64,000 nt of DNA from Ideonella sp. A 288 (GTDB lineage Bacteria > Pseudomonadota > Gammaproteobacteria > Burkholderiales > Burkholderiaceae_C), in the NCBI RefSeq assembly GCF_002198735.1, contig NZ_MWLO01000141.1, forward strand, positions 1 to 64,000, written 5' to 3'. Numbering within the stretch: the first letter of the stretch is position 1; every line of letters starts with the position of its first letter. Of the stretch, positions 30,617 to 40,859 are shown piece after piece. The position numbers and the translations under genes were made by a program. The notes beneath the pieces were generated by a model. That model had not been told where the DNA came from, did not search any database, and saw only the letters and a program-made list of their open reading frames with translations.

Positions 30617-30853
30617 TCATCGCGACCGGCTCCGGTCGTACATCTCGTCGCGCGTCAGGTACGGGCCGTTGGAACTGCCCCAGCTCTTGAACTCGAGCGC
30701 CTCGCGCATCGCGCGCTCGTAGGCGTCGTCGTGCCGCATGCGTTCGGCCAGCACCTCGCCCACCAACCGGGACACACTGGTGTTTCGACGCGCCGCTTCC
30801 ATCCGCGCCCAGTCGGCAACGCTGTCTTCCATCGTGACGGTGACGTTCTTCAT
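30617..30853 (-). CDS. vapB: Ribbon-helix-helix antitoxin, VapB/CopG type
   Basis: Predicted DNA-binding antitoxin of 78 residues. The N-terminal KNVTVTMEDSVADWARMEA followed by ARRNTSVSRLVGEVLAERM fits a beta strand plus two helices of a ribbon-helix-helix fold; the charged C-terminus (about 43-78) would bind the toxin. It starts 52 bases past hisD, has its own sigma70-like promoter (30881-30909) reaching into the hisD stop, and two identical palindromes that are likely its operators. The assignment rests on fold pattern and linkage to the PIN gene. Confidence 0.85.
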   Translation of the reverse strand: MKNVTVTMEDSVADWARMEAARRNTSVSRLVGEVLAERMRHDDAYERAMREALEFKSWGSSNGPYLTRDEMYDRSRSR

Positions 30854-30860
30854 GACATCT

Positions 30861-30905
30861 CACGAACTTCGTGTTGCACTATTCTCGTGTCGCACGAACT
30901 TCGTG
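30861..30905 (-). promoter_or_regulatory. Two identical palindromic operators of the vapBC module
   Basis: CACGAACTTCGTG occurs at 30861-30873 and 30893-30905. Each is a perfect 6-1-6 palindrome, with centres 32 bases apart, about three helical turns. A looser half-site (CTCGTGT) lies between at 30884-30890. The upstream copy overlaps the -35/spacer region and the downstream copy falls near the transcription start, the layout expected for autorepression by the VapB/VapBC complex. Confidence 0.75.
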
Positions 30906-30909
30906 TCAA
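30881..30909 (-). promoter_or_regulatory. Sigma70-like promoter of vapBC
   Basis: On the minus strand a perfect -35 TTGACA (30904-30909) is followed after 17 bases by -10 GAGAAT (30881-30886, 4 of 6 matches). The -35 box overlaps the hisD stop codon. It would drive vapB-vapC and could also feed hisC-hisB-hisH-hisA-hisF. Confidence 0.7.
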
Positions 30910-32222
30910 CGTTTGAGGCGCATTTCCGCCGCCTGGGCGTGGGCTTGCAGCCCTTCGCCATAGGCCAACTCGGCGGCGATCGGCCCCAGGACCTGGGCGC
31001 CGGCTTCGCTCACCTCGATCAGGCTGCTGCGTTTCTGGAAGTCGTAGACGCCCAGCGGCGACGAGAAGCGCGCCGTGCCCGAGGTCGGCAGCACGTGGTT
31101 CGGCCCTGCGCAGTAGTCGCCCAGGCTCTCGCTGGTGTAGGCGCCCAGGAAGATCGCGCCGGCATGGCGCAACAACGGCTCCCAGCGGTGCGGGTCGCGC
31201 GAGCTGACTTCGAGGTGCTCGGGCGCGATGCGGTTGCTGATGGCGCAGGCCTCGTCCATCGAGCGCGTGTGGATCAGCGCGCCACGGCCCTCGAGCGACG
31301 CGCGGATCACCGCCTGCCGCGGCATCGTCGGCAGCAGCCGGTCGATGGCCGCCTGCACCTCGGCCAGGTAGGCCGCCTCCGGGCACAGCAGGATGCTCTG
31401 CGCCAGTTCATCGTGTTCGGCCTGGCTGAACAGGTCCATCGCCACCCACTCGGCCGGCGTGCTGCCATCGGCCAGCACGAGGATCTCGCTGGGCCCGGCG
31501 ATCATGTCGATGCCCACCTGGCCGAAGACCCGGCGCTTGGCGCTGGCCACGTAGGCATTGCCGGGGCCGGTGACCTTGTCGACGCGCGGAACCGTCTCGG
31601 TGCCATAGGCCAGCGCACCCACCGCCTGGGCGCCGCCGATGGTGAAGGCCCGGTGGACGCCGGCCACGTAAGCCGCGGCCAACACCAGCGCATTTTTTTC
31701 GCCGCGTGGGGTGGGCACCACCATGACGATCTCGCCGACGCCGGCCACCTGCGCCGGCAGCGCGTTCATCAGCACCGACGACGGGTAGGCGGCCTTGCCG
31801 CCGGGCACGTAGATGCCCACCCGGTCGAGCGGCGTCACCTTCTGGCCCAGCAGCGTGCCGTCCTCGTCGCGGTACTGCCAGCTCAGGCCACAGGCCTGCA
31901 GTTGCCGCTCGTGGTAGCTGCGCACGCGCTGCGCCGCGGCCTCCAGCGCCCGGCGCTGGGCCGGGGTGATGCTGTCGAACGCCGCACGCAACTCGTCGCG
32001 CGAGAGTTCGAGGCCGGCGACCGTTGGCGCCGACCATTGGTCGAAGCGCGCCGTGTACTCGAGCACGGCCGCGTCGCCGCGGCTCCGCACGTCGGCCAGG
32101 ATGGCCGCCACACGCTCCTCGATGGCCTGGTCGGTCTCGGCCGACCAATGCTGCAGTTGACGGAACTGCGCGTCGAAGTCGGCCGAATCGGTGGCGAGAT
32201 GGCGGATCTGGACGGGCGACAT
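30906..32222 (-). CDS. hisD: Histidinol dehydrogenase HisD
   Basis: Zinc enzyme catalysing the last two oxidation steps to histidine. The 438-residue product has [59 protein letters not shown] and APEHLEV, all hallmark segments including zinc ligands. The ATG at 32222 (13 bases after the hisG stop) is preferred; an upstream in-frame ATG at 32255 would overlap hisG by 20 bases. The stop codon overlaps the -35 box of the toxin-antitoxin promoter. Confidence 0.97.
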   Translation of the reverse strand: MSPVQIRHLATDSADFDAQFRQLQHWSAETDQAIEERVAAILADVRSRGDAAVLEYTARFDQWSAPTVAGLELSRDELRAAFDSITPAQRRALEAAAQRVRSYHERQLQACGLSWQYRDEDGTLLGQKVTPLDRVGIYVPGGKAAYPSSVLMNALPAQVAGVGEIVMVVPTPRGEKNALVLAAAYVAGVHRAFTIGGAQAVGALAYGTETVPRVDKVTGPGNAYVASAKRRVFGQVGIDMIAGPSEILVLADGSTPAEWVAMDLFSQAEHDELAQSILLCPEAAYLAEVQAAIDRLLPTMPRQAVIRASLEGRGALIHTRSMDEACAISNRIAPEHLEVSSRDPHRWEPLLRHAGAIFLGAYTSESLGDYCAGPNHVLPTSGTARFSSPLGVYDFQKRSSLIEVSEAGAQVLGPIAAELAYGEGLQAHAQAAEMRLKR

Positions 32223-32235
32223 GGCGGGCACCAGG

Positions 32236-32876
32236 TCAGGCCACGGCGCCGGCAAAGGCGTCGATGAGGTGGCGAATGGGCTCGCGCTTGAGCTTGAGCG
32301 CGGCCTGATTCACCACCAGGCGGGAACTGATGTCCATGATGCGCTCGACCTCCACCAGGTGGTTGGCCTTCAGCGTGCTGCCGGTGGACACCAGGTCGAC
32401 GATGGCATCGGCCAGGCCGGTGAGCGGGGCCAGTTCCATCGACCCATAGAGCTTGATCAGGTCGACGTGCACGCCCTTGTCGGCAAAGTGCTGGCGGGCG
32501 ATCTGCGTGTACTTGCTGGCCACGCGGATGCGCGAGCCCTGCTTCACCGCGGCCTGGTAGTCGAAGTCGGCTCGCACGGCCACGCTCATGCGGCAGCGCG
32601 CGATCTTCAGGTCGAGAGGCTGGTACAGGCCGGCGCCGCCATGCTCGAGCAGCGTGTCGAGCCCGACCACGCCCAGGTCGGCGCCGCCATGCTCCACGTA
32701 GGTGGGCACGTCGGTGGCACGCACCAGCACCACGCGCACCTCCGGCCGGCTGGTGGCGAGGATGAGCTTGCGGCTCTTGTCGGGGTCTTCGGTCACCTCG
32801 ATGCCGGCAGCCCGCAGCAGCGGCAGCGTCTCGTCGAAGATGCGGCCCTTGGACAGTGCGAGCGTGACGGTGCGGT

Positions 32877-32880
<4 letters not shown>
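32236..32880 (-). CDS. hisG: ATP phosphoribosyltransferase, short form HisG
   Basis: First committed enzyme of histidine synthesis, joining ATP and PRPP. The product is 214 residues, the short form lacking the C-terminal regulatory ACT-like domain; short HisG normally works with HisZ, which is not in this window. Motifs: [30 protein letters not shown] and [18 protein letters not shown] (PRPP loop). It starts at a GTG (32880) overlapping the murA stop (GTGA). Confidence 0.95.
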
Positions 32881-34142
<1,262 letters not shown>

Positions 34143-34230
34143 GGGCTGGGCCTGGGCTGGGTCACGCGCCGGGGCAGACCGTGGCGCAGGAGCACGCCAC
34201 CCGCCTACCGCAGCCCGTGGCCGCGGTGGG

Positions 34231-34500
34231 TCAGTGGTGCGATTGCTGCGGCGCTGCCGGCGCGGCAGCCCATTCGGCAGGGGTGAGCGTCTTCATCGAC
34301 AGCGCGTGGATCTGGGCGCGCATTCTATCGCCGAGGGCCGCGTAGACCCGCTGGTGGCGCGCCACGCGCGACAGGCCCTCGAACTGGTCCGACACGATGG
34401 TGGCGAAGAAGTGCTGGCCATCACCATCGACTTCGAGGTGGTCGCAATTCAGGCCGGCGGCGATGAAGCCGCGCACGTCGGCAGCAGTGGGATCGGGCAT
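34231..34500 (-). CDS. BolA/IbaG family protein
   Basis: Small protein of 89 residues with the BolA-like fold signature [39 protein letters not shown]. The variable loop and position upstream of murA match IbaG-type members, which bind monothiol glutaredoxin and iron-sulfur clusters; the His in RHQRVY is the conserved one. It sits between the yadGH-type ABC genes and murA. Confidence 0.92.
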   Translation of the reverse strand: MPDPTAADVRGFIAAGLNCDHLEVDGDGQHFFATIVSDQFEGLSRVARHQRVYAALGDRMRAQIHALSMKTLTPAEWAAAPAAPQQSHH

Positions 34501-34516
34501 GATGGCCCGAATTATC

Positions 34517-35275
34517 TCATTGCCGCAGCTTGTAGCCGCTGGCCAGCAGGCGAAGCGCCGCCCCGGCGACCACCACGAAGCTGGCCCCCACCACCGCCAG
34601 GCTCAGCCAGGGCGAGACGTCGCTGACGCCGAAGAAGCCGTGCCGGAACCCGTCGATCATGTAGAAGAACGGGTTCAGGTGGCTCACCGCCTGCCACATG
34701 CCGGGCAGCGAATGCACCGAGTAGAAGACCCCCGACAGGAAGGTCATCGGCATGATGATGAAGTTCTGGAAGGCGGCCAGCTGATCGAACTTCTCGGCCC
34801 ACAGCCCGGCGATCAGCCCCAGAGAGCCCAGCATGCCGGCGCCCAGCGCGGCAAACACGACGATCCACAGCGGCTGGACCAGGGATGGCGGCGCGAACCA
34901 CACCGTCACCAGGAACACGCCCAGGCCCACGACCAGGCCCCGCACGATGCTGGCGCCCACGTAGGCGGCGAACCAGGCCCAGTGCGACAGCGGGGTGACG
35001 AGCAGGAACACCAGGTTGCCGGTGACCTTGCTCTGGATCAGGCTCGACGAGCTGTTGGCGAAGCTGTTCTGCAGCACGCTCATCATCACCAGGCCCGGGA
35101 TCAGGAAACTGGTGTAGCCCACGCCCTGGAAGACCTGCACGCGGTCTTCGAGCACATGGCCGAAGATCAGCAGGTACATCACGGCCGTGAGCACTGGCGC
35201 GGCCACGGTCTGGAAGGCGACCTTCCAGAACCGCAGGACTTCCTTGTAGAACAGCGTGCGGGCACCCGAGAGCAT
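34517..35275 (-). CDS. ABC-2 type transporter permease (YadH-like)
   Basis: Membrane permease of 252 residues with about six hydrophobic helices and the ABC-2 signature near the C-terminus (LSGVFYSVHSLPGMWQAVSHLNPFFYMIDGFRHGFFG). It is one-half of a YadG/YadH-type exporter; the ATPase gene is immediately upstream with a one-base overlap (TGATG). The substrate is unknown. The order yadG-yadH-bolA-murA is common in betaproteobacteria and gammaproteobacteria near the mla operon. Confidence 0.9.
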   Translation of the reverse strand: MLSGARTLFYKEVLRFWKVAFQTVAAPVLTAVMYLLIFGHVLEDRVQVFQGVGYTSFLIPGLVMMSVLQNSFANSSSSLIQSKVTGNLVFLLVTPLSHWAWFAAYVGASIVRGLVVGLGVFLVTVWFAPPSLVQPLWIVVFAALGAGMLGSLGLIAGLWAEKFDQLAAFQNFIIMPMTFLSGVFYSVHSLPGMWQAVSHLNPFFYMIDGFRHGFFGVSDVSPWLSLAVVGASFVVVAGAALRLLASGYKLRQ

Positions 35276-36198
35276 CACGCGGACACCTCCAACGACCGAC
35301 CACCCTGCATGATCTCGAGGAACACATCCTCGAGGTCGGCGCGGCCGATCTCGAGGTCCTCGATGTGCACGCCGGCCTCGCGCACGGTGGCCAGCGCACG
35401 CTCGACCGCCTCGGCATCGCGCGCCTTGAGCTGCACGATGCGGCCGGTGACCCGCGCTTGCGCAGCGATGGCGGGCGGCAGCGCCTGGTCGGTCTTGAAG
35501 CGCAGCATCGTGCTGGTGGTGCCGGCCAGCAGCGCCGCGGTGCGGTCCAGCGCCACGAGCTTGCCCTGCTTGAGCATGCCGATGCGATGGCACAGCGCCT
35601 CGGCCTCTTCGAGGTAGTGGGTGGTCAGCAGCACGGTGTGGCCATCGCGGTTGAGCCGGGCGATGAAAGCCCAGAGGGTCTGGCGAAGCTCGACGTCCAC
35701 ACCGGCGGTGGGCTCGTCCAGCACGATGACCGGCGGCCGATGCACCAGCGCCTGCGCCACCAGCACGCGCCGCTTCATGCCGCCCGACAGTTGCCGCATG
35801 TTGGCGCCGGCCTTGTCCGCCAAGCCGAGTTCGGTCAGCAGTTCGTCGATCCAGTCGTCGTTGTGGCGCACGCCGAAGTAGCCGCTCTGGATGCGCAGCG
35901 TCTCGCGCACCGAGAAGAAGGGGTCGAACACCAGTTCCTGCGGCACGATGCCCAGCGCGCGGCGAGCGGCGGCGAAGTCCGCCACCACCTCGTGGCCCAT
36001 CACCGTCACGCGGCCGGCGGTGGCACGCACCAGGCCCGCGAGGATGCTGATCAGGGTGGTCTTGCCTGCCCCGTTGGGACCGAGCAGACCGAAGAATTCG
36101 CCCTGCGCGATGTCGAAGGACACGCCGTCCAGTGCCTTGAAGGTGCCGCGGGCCCCGGTGTAGGTCTTGGCAACGTCCTGGAAGCTGATGGCGGGCAT
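35275..36198 (-). CDS. ABC transporter ATP-binding protein (YadG-like)
   Basis: ATPase of 307 residues. Walker A GPNGAGKTT, the ABC signature LSGGMKRRV, Walker B VIVLDEPTAGVD and the switch His in LLTTHYLEEAEA are all present, followed by a C-terminal extension of about 90 residues as in YadG. The start MPAISFQDVAKTY at 36198 is preferred; the frame is open further upstream. It is first in the long minus-strand block and divergent from a TetR-family gene 61 bases away. Confidence 0.93.
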   Translation of the reverse strand: MPAISFQDVAKTYTGARGTFKALDGVSFDIAQGEFFGLLGPNGAGKTTLISILAGLVRATAGRVTVMGHEVVADFAAARRALGIVPQELVFDPFFSVRETLRIQSGYFGVRHNDDWIDELLTELGLADKAGANMRQLSGGMKRRVLVAQALVHRPPVIVLDEPTAGVDVELRQTLWAFIARLNRDGHTVLLTTHYLEEAEALCHRIGMLKQGKLVALDRTAALLAGTTSTMLRFKTDQALPPAIAAQARVTGRIVQLKARDAEAVERALATVREAGVHIEDLEIGRADLEDVFLEIMQGGRSLEVSA

Positions 36199-36259
36199 GG
36201 ACGTCGATTGTAGGGAGAGCGCTCGGTCGACCAGGGTCACCTTGGTGCTAGATTCGCCG

Positions 36260-36943
36260 ATGGCATCCACATCGCCCATGCAGCCACAAGCCAAGAAACC
36301 GCGCCGCACCGCCGAGCGCATCCTGGAGGTCTCGCTCGACCTGTTCAATCGGTTCGGCGAGCCCAACGTCAGCACCACGCTGATCTCGGCCGAGCTGAAC
36401 ATCAGCCCGGGCAACCTGTACTACCACTACCCGGCCAAGGACGAACTGATCAATTCGCTGTTCGACCGCTACGAGCGCGGACTCAATGAGTTGCTGCATG
36501 CCGCCGACAACGTGCGCAACGTCGAGGATGCCTGGCTCTTCTTCCACATGCTGTTCGAGCTCATCTGGCAGTACCGGTTCCTGTACCGCGACCTGAACGA
36601 CCTGCTCAGCAAGAACCGTCGCCTCGAGACGCACTTCCAGTTCGTGCTGAAGAACAAGTCGAAGGCGGTGCAGACGGTGCTCGACGGCCTCACCCGCAGC
36701 AACACCGTGCGCATCGAGCGTCGCGAGGCCGAGCCGATGGCCAGCGCCATGGTGGTGGTGCTCACCTACTGGCTGAGCTACGAGTACGTGCGCGACCCGC
36801 GCAAGGCGCTCGAACCCGAAAGCGCCGCGGCGGCCCTGTCGCGCGGTGCCTACCATGTGCTGACCCTGCTGATGCCCTACCTCGAGCCGGCCGCCCGAGA
36901 ACACCTGTTCCAGATCGCCGGCGCCTATCGCAACGGCGAGTGA
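36260..36943 (+). CDS. TetR family transcriptional regulator
   Basis: Regulator of about 227 residues with an N-terminal HTH (RRTAERILEVSLDLFNRFGEPNVSTTLISAELNISPGNLYYHYPAKDELINSLF), then a helical ligand-binding domain. YYHYPAKDEL marks the end of the DNA-binding helices. The chosen ATG is at 36260; 36278 is possible. It is divergent from the YadGH-like ABC genes, which it could regulate, and 26 bases upstream of a TPR protein gene on its own strand. Confidence 0.9.
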   Translation: MASTSPMQPQAKKPRRTAERILEVSLDLFNRFGEPNVSTTLISAELNISPGNLYYHYPAKDELINSLFDRYERGLNELLHAADNVRNVEDAWLFFHMLFELIWQYRFLYRDLNDLLSKNRRLETHFQFVLKNKSKAVQTVLDGLTRSNTVRIERREAEPMASAMVVVLTYWLSYEYVRDPRKALEPESAAAALSRGAYHVLTLLMPYLEPAAREHLFQIAGAYRNGE

Positions 36944-36969
36944 TGCCAACGACAACCAGGAGACGAACA

Positions 36970-37743
36970 ATGGCCAAGTGGACCGCATTTCCCTACGACG
37001 ACACTGACTACAGCCTAGACGCGGCCGCGCTGAAGAAGGCCTGGGGCCGGTTGCACGCGGGTGACGCCGAGCCGCTGCCGAAGGACGACAAGGTGCTGGC
37101 GGCCTGGGCGCTGTTCCATGCCGGCGAGTTCCAGAAGGCCTGCGAGGCCGGACTCAAGGCCGGAGCCGCCGGCATCACGGTGGCCAACAAGGCTCAGGCC
37201 ATCTACGCCAACTACCTGGAGAAGAGCGAGAAGACCAAGCTCGCGATGTTCCAGGAGATCGCCGAGCGCGCCGAAGCCCAGGCCGCCGAAGACCCCAAGA
37301 ATGCCAATGCGCACTACTGGATGGCCTATGCGCTGGGGCGCTACAGCCAGGGCATCAGCGTGGCCAAGGCGCTGGCCCAGGGGCTGGGCGCCAAGGTCAA
37401 GACCGCGCTCGAGACCACCATCAAGCTCTCGCCCAAGCATGCCGACGCGCACATCGCGCTGGGCACCTTCCATGCCGAGGTCATCGACAAGGTCGGCAAG
37501 TTGCTGGGCAAGACGCAGGGGGCGGACACCGCCACGGGGCTGAAGATGTTCCAGCAGGCGCTCAAGCTCAACCCGGCCAGTGCCATCGCGATGATCGAGT
37601 ACGCCAACGGGCTGGTGATGCTCGAAGGGGACAAGCGCATGAAGGAAGCCGAGAAGCTCTATGCCCAGGCCGCCGAGTGCCAGGCCGCCGACGCGATGGA
37701 GCGTCTCGACATCGAGATGGCCAAGGCCGAACTGGAAGACTGA
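36970..37743 (+). CDS. TPR-containing protein of unknown function
   Basis: Cytoplasmic-looking protein of 257 residues without signal peptide, beginning MAKWTAFPYDDTDYSLDAAALKKAWGRLH. It contains helical tetratricopeptide-like units (AKNANAHYWMAYALGRYSQG-like segment around 120; LSPKHADAHIALGTFHAEV near 160; LNPASAIAMIEYANGLVML near 205). AGGAGA at 36958-36963 supports the ATG at 36970. Similar proteins are found in Burkholderiales next to TetR genes, but I do not know their function. It is convergent with proB. Confidence 0.8.
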   Translation: MAKWTAFPYDDTDYSLDAAALKKAWGRLHAGDAEPLPKDDKVLAAWALFHAGEFQKACEAGLKAGAAGITVANKAQAIYANYLEKSEKTKLAMFQEIAERAEAQAAEDPKNANAHYWMAYALGRYSQGISVAKALAQGLGAKVKTALETTIKLSPKHADAHIALGTFHAEVIDKVGKLLGKTQGADTATGLKMFQQALKLNPASAIAMIEYANGLVMLEGDKRMKEAEKLYAQAAECQAADAMERLDIEMAKAELED

Positions 37744-37760
37744 TCCAGCGATTCGAACTG

Positions 37761-37783
37761 CGGCGCGGCTGAGGCCCGCGCCG
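37761..37783. terminator. Hairpin between convergent TPR gene and proB
   Basis: CGGCGCGG-CTGAGGC-CCGCGCCG is a perfect 8-bp stem in the 65-base gap, suitable as a bidirectional end of transcripts although it lacks a T tract. Confidence 0.5.
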
Positions 37784-37808
37784 CGGCGGCACGGGCCTGG
37801 TCAGGACG

Positions 37809-38927
37809 TCAGGTCAGGACCAGGTTGTCGCGGTGGATGAGTTCGGCCTCGTTGGCGAAGCCCAGCAGTCCGGCGATCTGCGACGATGGCTTGCGGGCGA
37901 TCAGCCGGGCTTCCGTCGACGAGTAATTCGCCAGACCCCGTGCGATCTCGCGTCCCGCGGCCGTGCGCACCGCGATCACGTCGCCGCGGTGGAACTCGCC
38001 GTCGACTTCGGTGACACCGATCGGCAGAAGGCTCTTGCCCTCGTCGCAGACCTTGTGCGCCGCCCCGTCGTCGACCACGACCGCGCCGCGCAATTGCAGG
38101 TGGTCGACCATCCACTGCTTGCGCGCCGCCTGCTTGGCGGTCCCGGCCAGCAGCGCGGTGCCGATGGATTCGCCGGCGGCCAGCCGCAACAGCACGTCGG
38201 GCTCGCGGCCCCAGGCGATGACGGTGCTGGCCCCGCTGCCCGCAGCCCGTCGGGCCGCCAGCACCTTGGTGATCATGCCCCCACGCCCGATGGACGAGCC
38301 GGCGCCGCCGGCCATCTGCTCGAGGGCCGGATCTCCTGCCCTGGCGGTGTCGATGAAGCGGGCCTGCGGATCCTTGCGCGGATCGGCGGAATACAAGCCG
38401 CGCTGGTCGGTCAGGATGACCAGTGCGTCGGCCTCGACCAGGTTGGCCACCAGCGCACCCAGCGTGTCGTTGTCGCCGAACTTGATCTCGTCGTTGACCA
38501 CGGTGTCGTTCTCGTTGATCACCGGGATCACCTTCAGCGACAGCAGCGTCAGCAGCGTCGAACGCGCATTGAGGTAGCGCTCGCGGTCGGCCAGGTCGGC
38601 GTGCGTGAGCAACACCTGCGCGCTGCCCATGCCGTGCCGGGACAACTGCGTCTCGTACATCTGGGCCAGGCCCATCTGGCCGACCGCGGCCGCGGCCTGC
38701 AACTCGTGCAGTTCGGTCGGGCGGGTGCTCCAGCCCAGGCGTTTCATGCCTTCGGCGATGGCGCCGCTGGACACCATCACCACCTCGCGGCCCTCGCGGG
38801 CCAGCGCCGCCAGCTGGCGACACCAGTTGCCCACGGCGTCGGCGTCGATGCCCCGGCCCTCGTTGGTGACCAGGCTCGACCCCACCTTGACGACGATGCG
38901 CCGGGCCGACTTCAGCGCCTCAGGCAT
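37809..38927 (-). CDS. proB: Glutamate 5-kinase
   Basis: First enzyme of proline synthesis. The 372-residue protein begins [24 protein letters not shown], has [42 protein letters not shown] and the [11 protein letters not shown] motif, followed by a C-terminal PUA domain (about residues 280-370). Its ATG overlaps the end of obgE by eight bases. rplU-rpmA-obgE-proB is a standard betaproteobacterial order. Confidence 0.97.
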   Translation of the reverse strand: MPEALKSARRIVVKVGSSLVTNEGRGIDADAVGNWCRQLAALAREGREVVMVSSGAIAEGMKRLGWSTRPTELHELQAAAAVGQMGLAQMYETQLSRHGMGSAQVLLTHADLADRERYLNARSTLLTLLSLKVIPVINENDTVVNDEIKFGDNDTLGALVANLVEADALVILTDQRGLYSADPRKDPQARFIDTARAGDPALEQMAGGAGSSIGRGGMITKVLAARRAAGSGASTVIAWGREPDVLLRLAAGESIGTALLAGTAKQAARKQWMVDHLQLRGAVVVDDGAAHKVCDEGKSLLPIGVTEVDGEFHRGDVIAVRTAAGREIARGLANYSSTEARLIARKPSSQIAGLLGFANEAELIHRDNLVLT

Positions 38928-39993
38928 CGGCCACCCCGACCGGCGTGTCGAAGCGGGGATCGACCTCAGGGGGCAGCACCACCTTGGCGGCGGCCACGTG
39001 CTCGTAGATCGCCTGCACCATCGGGTCGAGCCCGGTGTGCGCAAGGGCCGAAATCTGGAAGACCGGCCCCTTCCAGCGCAGGCGCTTGACGAAGTCCTTC
39101 ACACGGGCCTCGCGCTCTTCTTCCGGCACCATGTCGAGCTTGTTCAGCACCAGCCAGCGCGGCTTCTGATACAGCGCCTCATCGTACTTGCGCAGTTCCT
39201 TCACGATGGCCTTGGCCTGCGCCACGGGATCGACGGCATCGTCGAACGGTGCCAGATCGACCACATGCAGCAGCAGGCGCGTGCGTTGCAGGTGACGCAG
39301 GAACTGATGGCCCAGACCCGCCCCCTCCGACGCCCCTTCGATCAGGCCCGGGATGTCGGCGACCACGAAGCTGCGCTCCGGGCCGGCGCGCACGACGCCG
39401 AGGTTGGGATGCAGCGTGGTGAACGGGTAGTCGGCGATCTTGGGCCGGGCGTTCGAGATCGCGGTGATCAGCGTGGACTTGCCGGCATTGGGCATGCCCA
39501 GCAGTCCGACATCGGCCAGCACACGCAGTTCGAGCTTCAGCTTCTTCTGCTCGCCTGGCCAGCCCGGCGTCTTCTGGCGCGGCGCCCGGTTGGTGCTGCT
39601 CTTGAAGTGCAGGTTGCCGAAACCACCGTCTCCGCCCTTGGCGAGCAGCACGCGCTCGTCGGGCACCAGCAACTCGGCAATGACCTCGCCGGTCTCGAAG
39701 TCCTTGACGATGGTGCCCACCGGCATGCGCAGCACGATGTCTTCCGAGGCGGCACCGTACTGGTCGGAGCCGCGGCCATGCTCACCATGGCGGGCCTCGT
39801 GGCGGCGCGCGTAGCGGAAGTCGATCAGCGTGTTGAGATTGCGATCGGCCACCGCATAGACGCTGCCCCCGCGGCCGCCGTCGCCGCCGTTGGGTCCGCC
39901 GAACGGGATGAACTTCTCGCGCCGGAAGCTCATGCAGCCGGCGCCGCCGCTGCCGGCCGCAACATCGATGGTGGCTTCGTCGACGAACTTCAT
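38920..39993 (-). CDS. obgE: GTPase ObgE/CgtA
   Basis: Ribosome-assembly GTPase. The Gly-rich Obg domain fills residues 1-160 ([35 protein letters not shown]), then the G domain with G1 GMPNAGKST (166-174), the [10 protein letters not shown] switch, G3 DIPGLIEGA and G4 NKLDMV. At 357 residues it has only a short C-terminal tail. A terminator-like hairpin lies between it and rpmA. Confidence 0.97.
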   Translation of the reverse strand: MKFVDEATIDVAAGSGGAGCMSFRREKFIPFGGPNGGDGGRGGSVYAVADRNLNTLIDFRYARRHEARHGEHGRGSDQYGAASEDIVLRMPVGTIVKDFETGEVIAELLVPDERVLLAKGGDGGFGNLHFKSSTNRAPRQKTPGWPGEQKKLKLELRVLADVGLLGMPNAGKSTLITAISNARPKIADYPFTTLHPNLGVVRAGPERSFVVADIPGLIEGASEGAGLGHQFLRHLQRTRLLLHVVDLAPFDDAVDPVAQAKAIVKELRKYDEALYQKPRWLVLNKLDMVPEEEREARVKDFVKRLRWKGPVFQISALAHTGLDPMVQAIYEHVAAAKVVLPPEVDPRFDTPVGVADA

Positions 39994-40026
39994 GGCGTGG
40001 ATCCTCGGTGGGAGCCCTCAAACACA

Positions 40027-40050
40027 GAAGCCCCGGCAGGCCGGGGCTTC
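40027..40050 (-). terminator. Terminator-like hairpin between rpmA and obgE
   Basis: GAAGCCCCGG-CAGG-CCGGGGCTTC is a perfect 10-bp stem; in the minus direction it is followed by TGTGTTTGAGG. It lies 25 bases past the rpmA stop and probably lowers obgE-proB transcription relative to the ribosomal protein genes. Confidence 0.75.
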
Positions 40051-40075
40051 GAGGAAGGCCTGGGAGACGTGAACG

Positions 40076-40333
40076 TCAGACCGGCTTCACGAACACCGTC
40101 TGCCGGTTCATCGAACCCTTGACGGCGAACGACACCTCGCCGTCGACCAACGCGAACAGCGTGTGGTCGCGGCCCATGCCGACATTGTCGCCGGCGTGGA
40201 AACGCGTGCCGCGCTGGCGCACGATGATCGAGCCGGCCGGGACGGTCTGGCCACCGAAGACCTTGACGCCCAGCATCTTGGGTTGCGAATCGCGGCCGTT
40301 GCGGGTTGAGCCGCCGCCTTTTTTCTGTGCCAT
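40076..40333 (-). CDS. rpmA: 50S ribosomal protein L27
   Basis: Ribosomal protein near the peptidyl-transferase centre, 85 residues, starting [19 protein letters not shown] with [22 protein letters not shown]. The N-terminus starts directly with the A-Q/H-KK type mature sequence, so no protease-removed extension is seen. It follows rplU after 31 bases. Confidence 0.98.
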   Translation of the reverse strand: MAQKKGGGSTRNGRDSQPKMLGVKVFGGQTVPAGSIIVRQRGTRFHAGDNVGMGRDHTLFALVDGEVSFAVKGSMNRQTVFVKPV

Positions 40334-40364
40334 GGTGCAGAACTCCTTGAATTCAGGTGGCGGA

Positions 40365-40676
40365 TCAGACGCTCACGGCGTTGATCTGCAGCTCGGTGTA
40401 GGTCTGGCGGTGACCGCCATGCCGCTGATAGTGCTTGCGGCGACGCATCTTGAAGATGCGCACCTTGTCGTGCTTGCCGTGCGACACCACCGTGGCTTTC
40501 ACGGCAGCACCGGCCACCAAGGGCGTCCCGATCGTCAGGTCTGCACCGTTGCCGATGGCAAGCACCTGGTCGATCACGATCTCTTGGCCCACGTCCGCTG
40601 CTATCTGTTCTACCTTGATCTTTTCGCCGGCAGCAACCTTGAACTGCTTGCCACCGGTTTTTATGAGCGCGTACAT
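40365..40676 (-). CDS. rplU: 50S ribosomal protein L21
   Basis: 23S rRNA-binding protein of 103 residues, with the family start [25 protein letters not shown] and the C-terminal [19 protein letters not shown]. It heads the rplU-rpmA-obgE-proB unit and has a good sigma70 promoter upstream at 40737-40764. Confidence 0.98.
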   Translation of the reverse strand: MYALIKTGGKQFKVAAGEKIKVEQIAADVGQEIVIDQVLAIGNGADLTIGTPLVAGAAVKATVVSHGKHDKVRIFKMRRRKHYQRHGGHRQTYTELQINAVSV

Positions 40677-40736
40677 AAGTGCCTCTTTGAAAGTGCTGTT
40701 GCTCTCTCGCGACCTGCATGGCCGAAAGAACCCGGG

Positions 40737-40764
40737 AGTGTAGCATGCGTGGCGACCCGCTCAA
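40737..40764 (-). promoter_or_regulatory. Sigma70 promoter of rplU-rpmA
   Basis: On the minus strand -35 TTGAGC (40759-40764) and -10 TACACT (40737-40742) are separated by 16 bases, about 60 bases ahead of the rplU ATG. Both boxes are close to consensus. Confidence 0.7.
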
Positions 40765-40825
40765 ACCGCCTGAGTGGCGGGATCGCACTGGCGCAGGAAG
40801 CCCCTGGCCGCACTGCGCGCCTCCC

Positions 40826-40831
40826 TATAAT
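40826..40831 (+). promoter_or_regulatory. Possible -10 box for ispB
   Basis: A perfect TATAAT hexamer lies 28 bases before the GTG start of the polyprenyl synthase, in the region divergent from rplU. I see no good -35 box at the right distance, so this rests on the -10 alone. Confidence 0.45.
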
Positions 40832-40859
40832 TTCGCTCATCTTTAACCCCACGCCCCCC

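Noticed and set aside
30567..30863. 98-codon minus frame overlapping the antitoxin
   Set aside because: Arg/Gly-rich translation in another frame; the 30617-30853 frame has a clear ribbon-helix-helix pattern.
36167..36259. Upstream start of the TetR gene at 36167
   Set aside because: It would overlap the divergent ABC ATPase start and adds residues with no family match; 36260 is preferred.
37809..39044. Upstream start for proB at 39044
   Set aside because: The extra 39 residues are Arg/Trp/Cys-rich and lie inside obgE; the family start [16 protein letters not shown] fits 38927.
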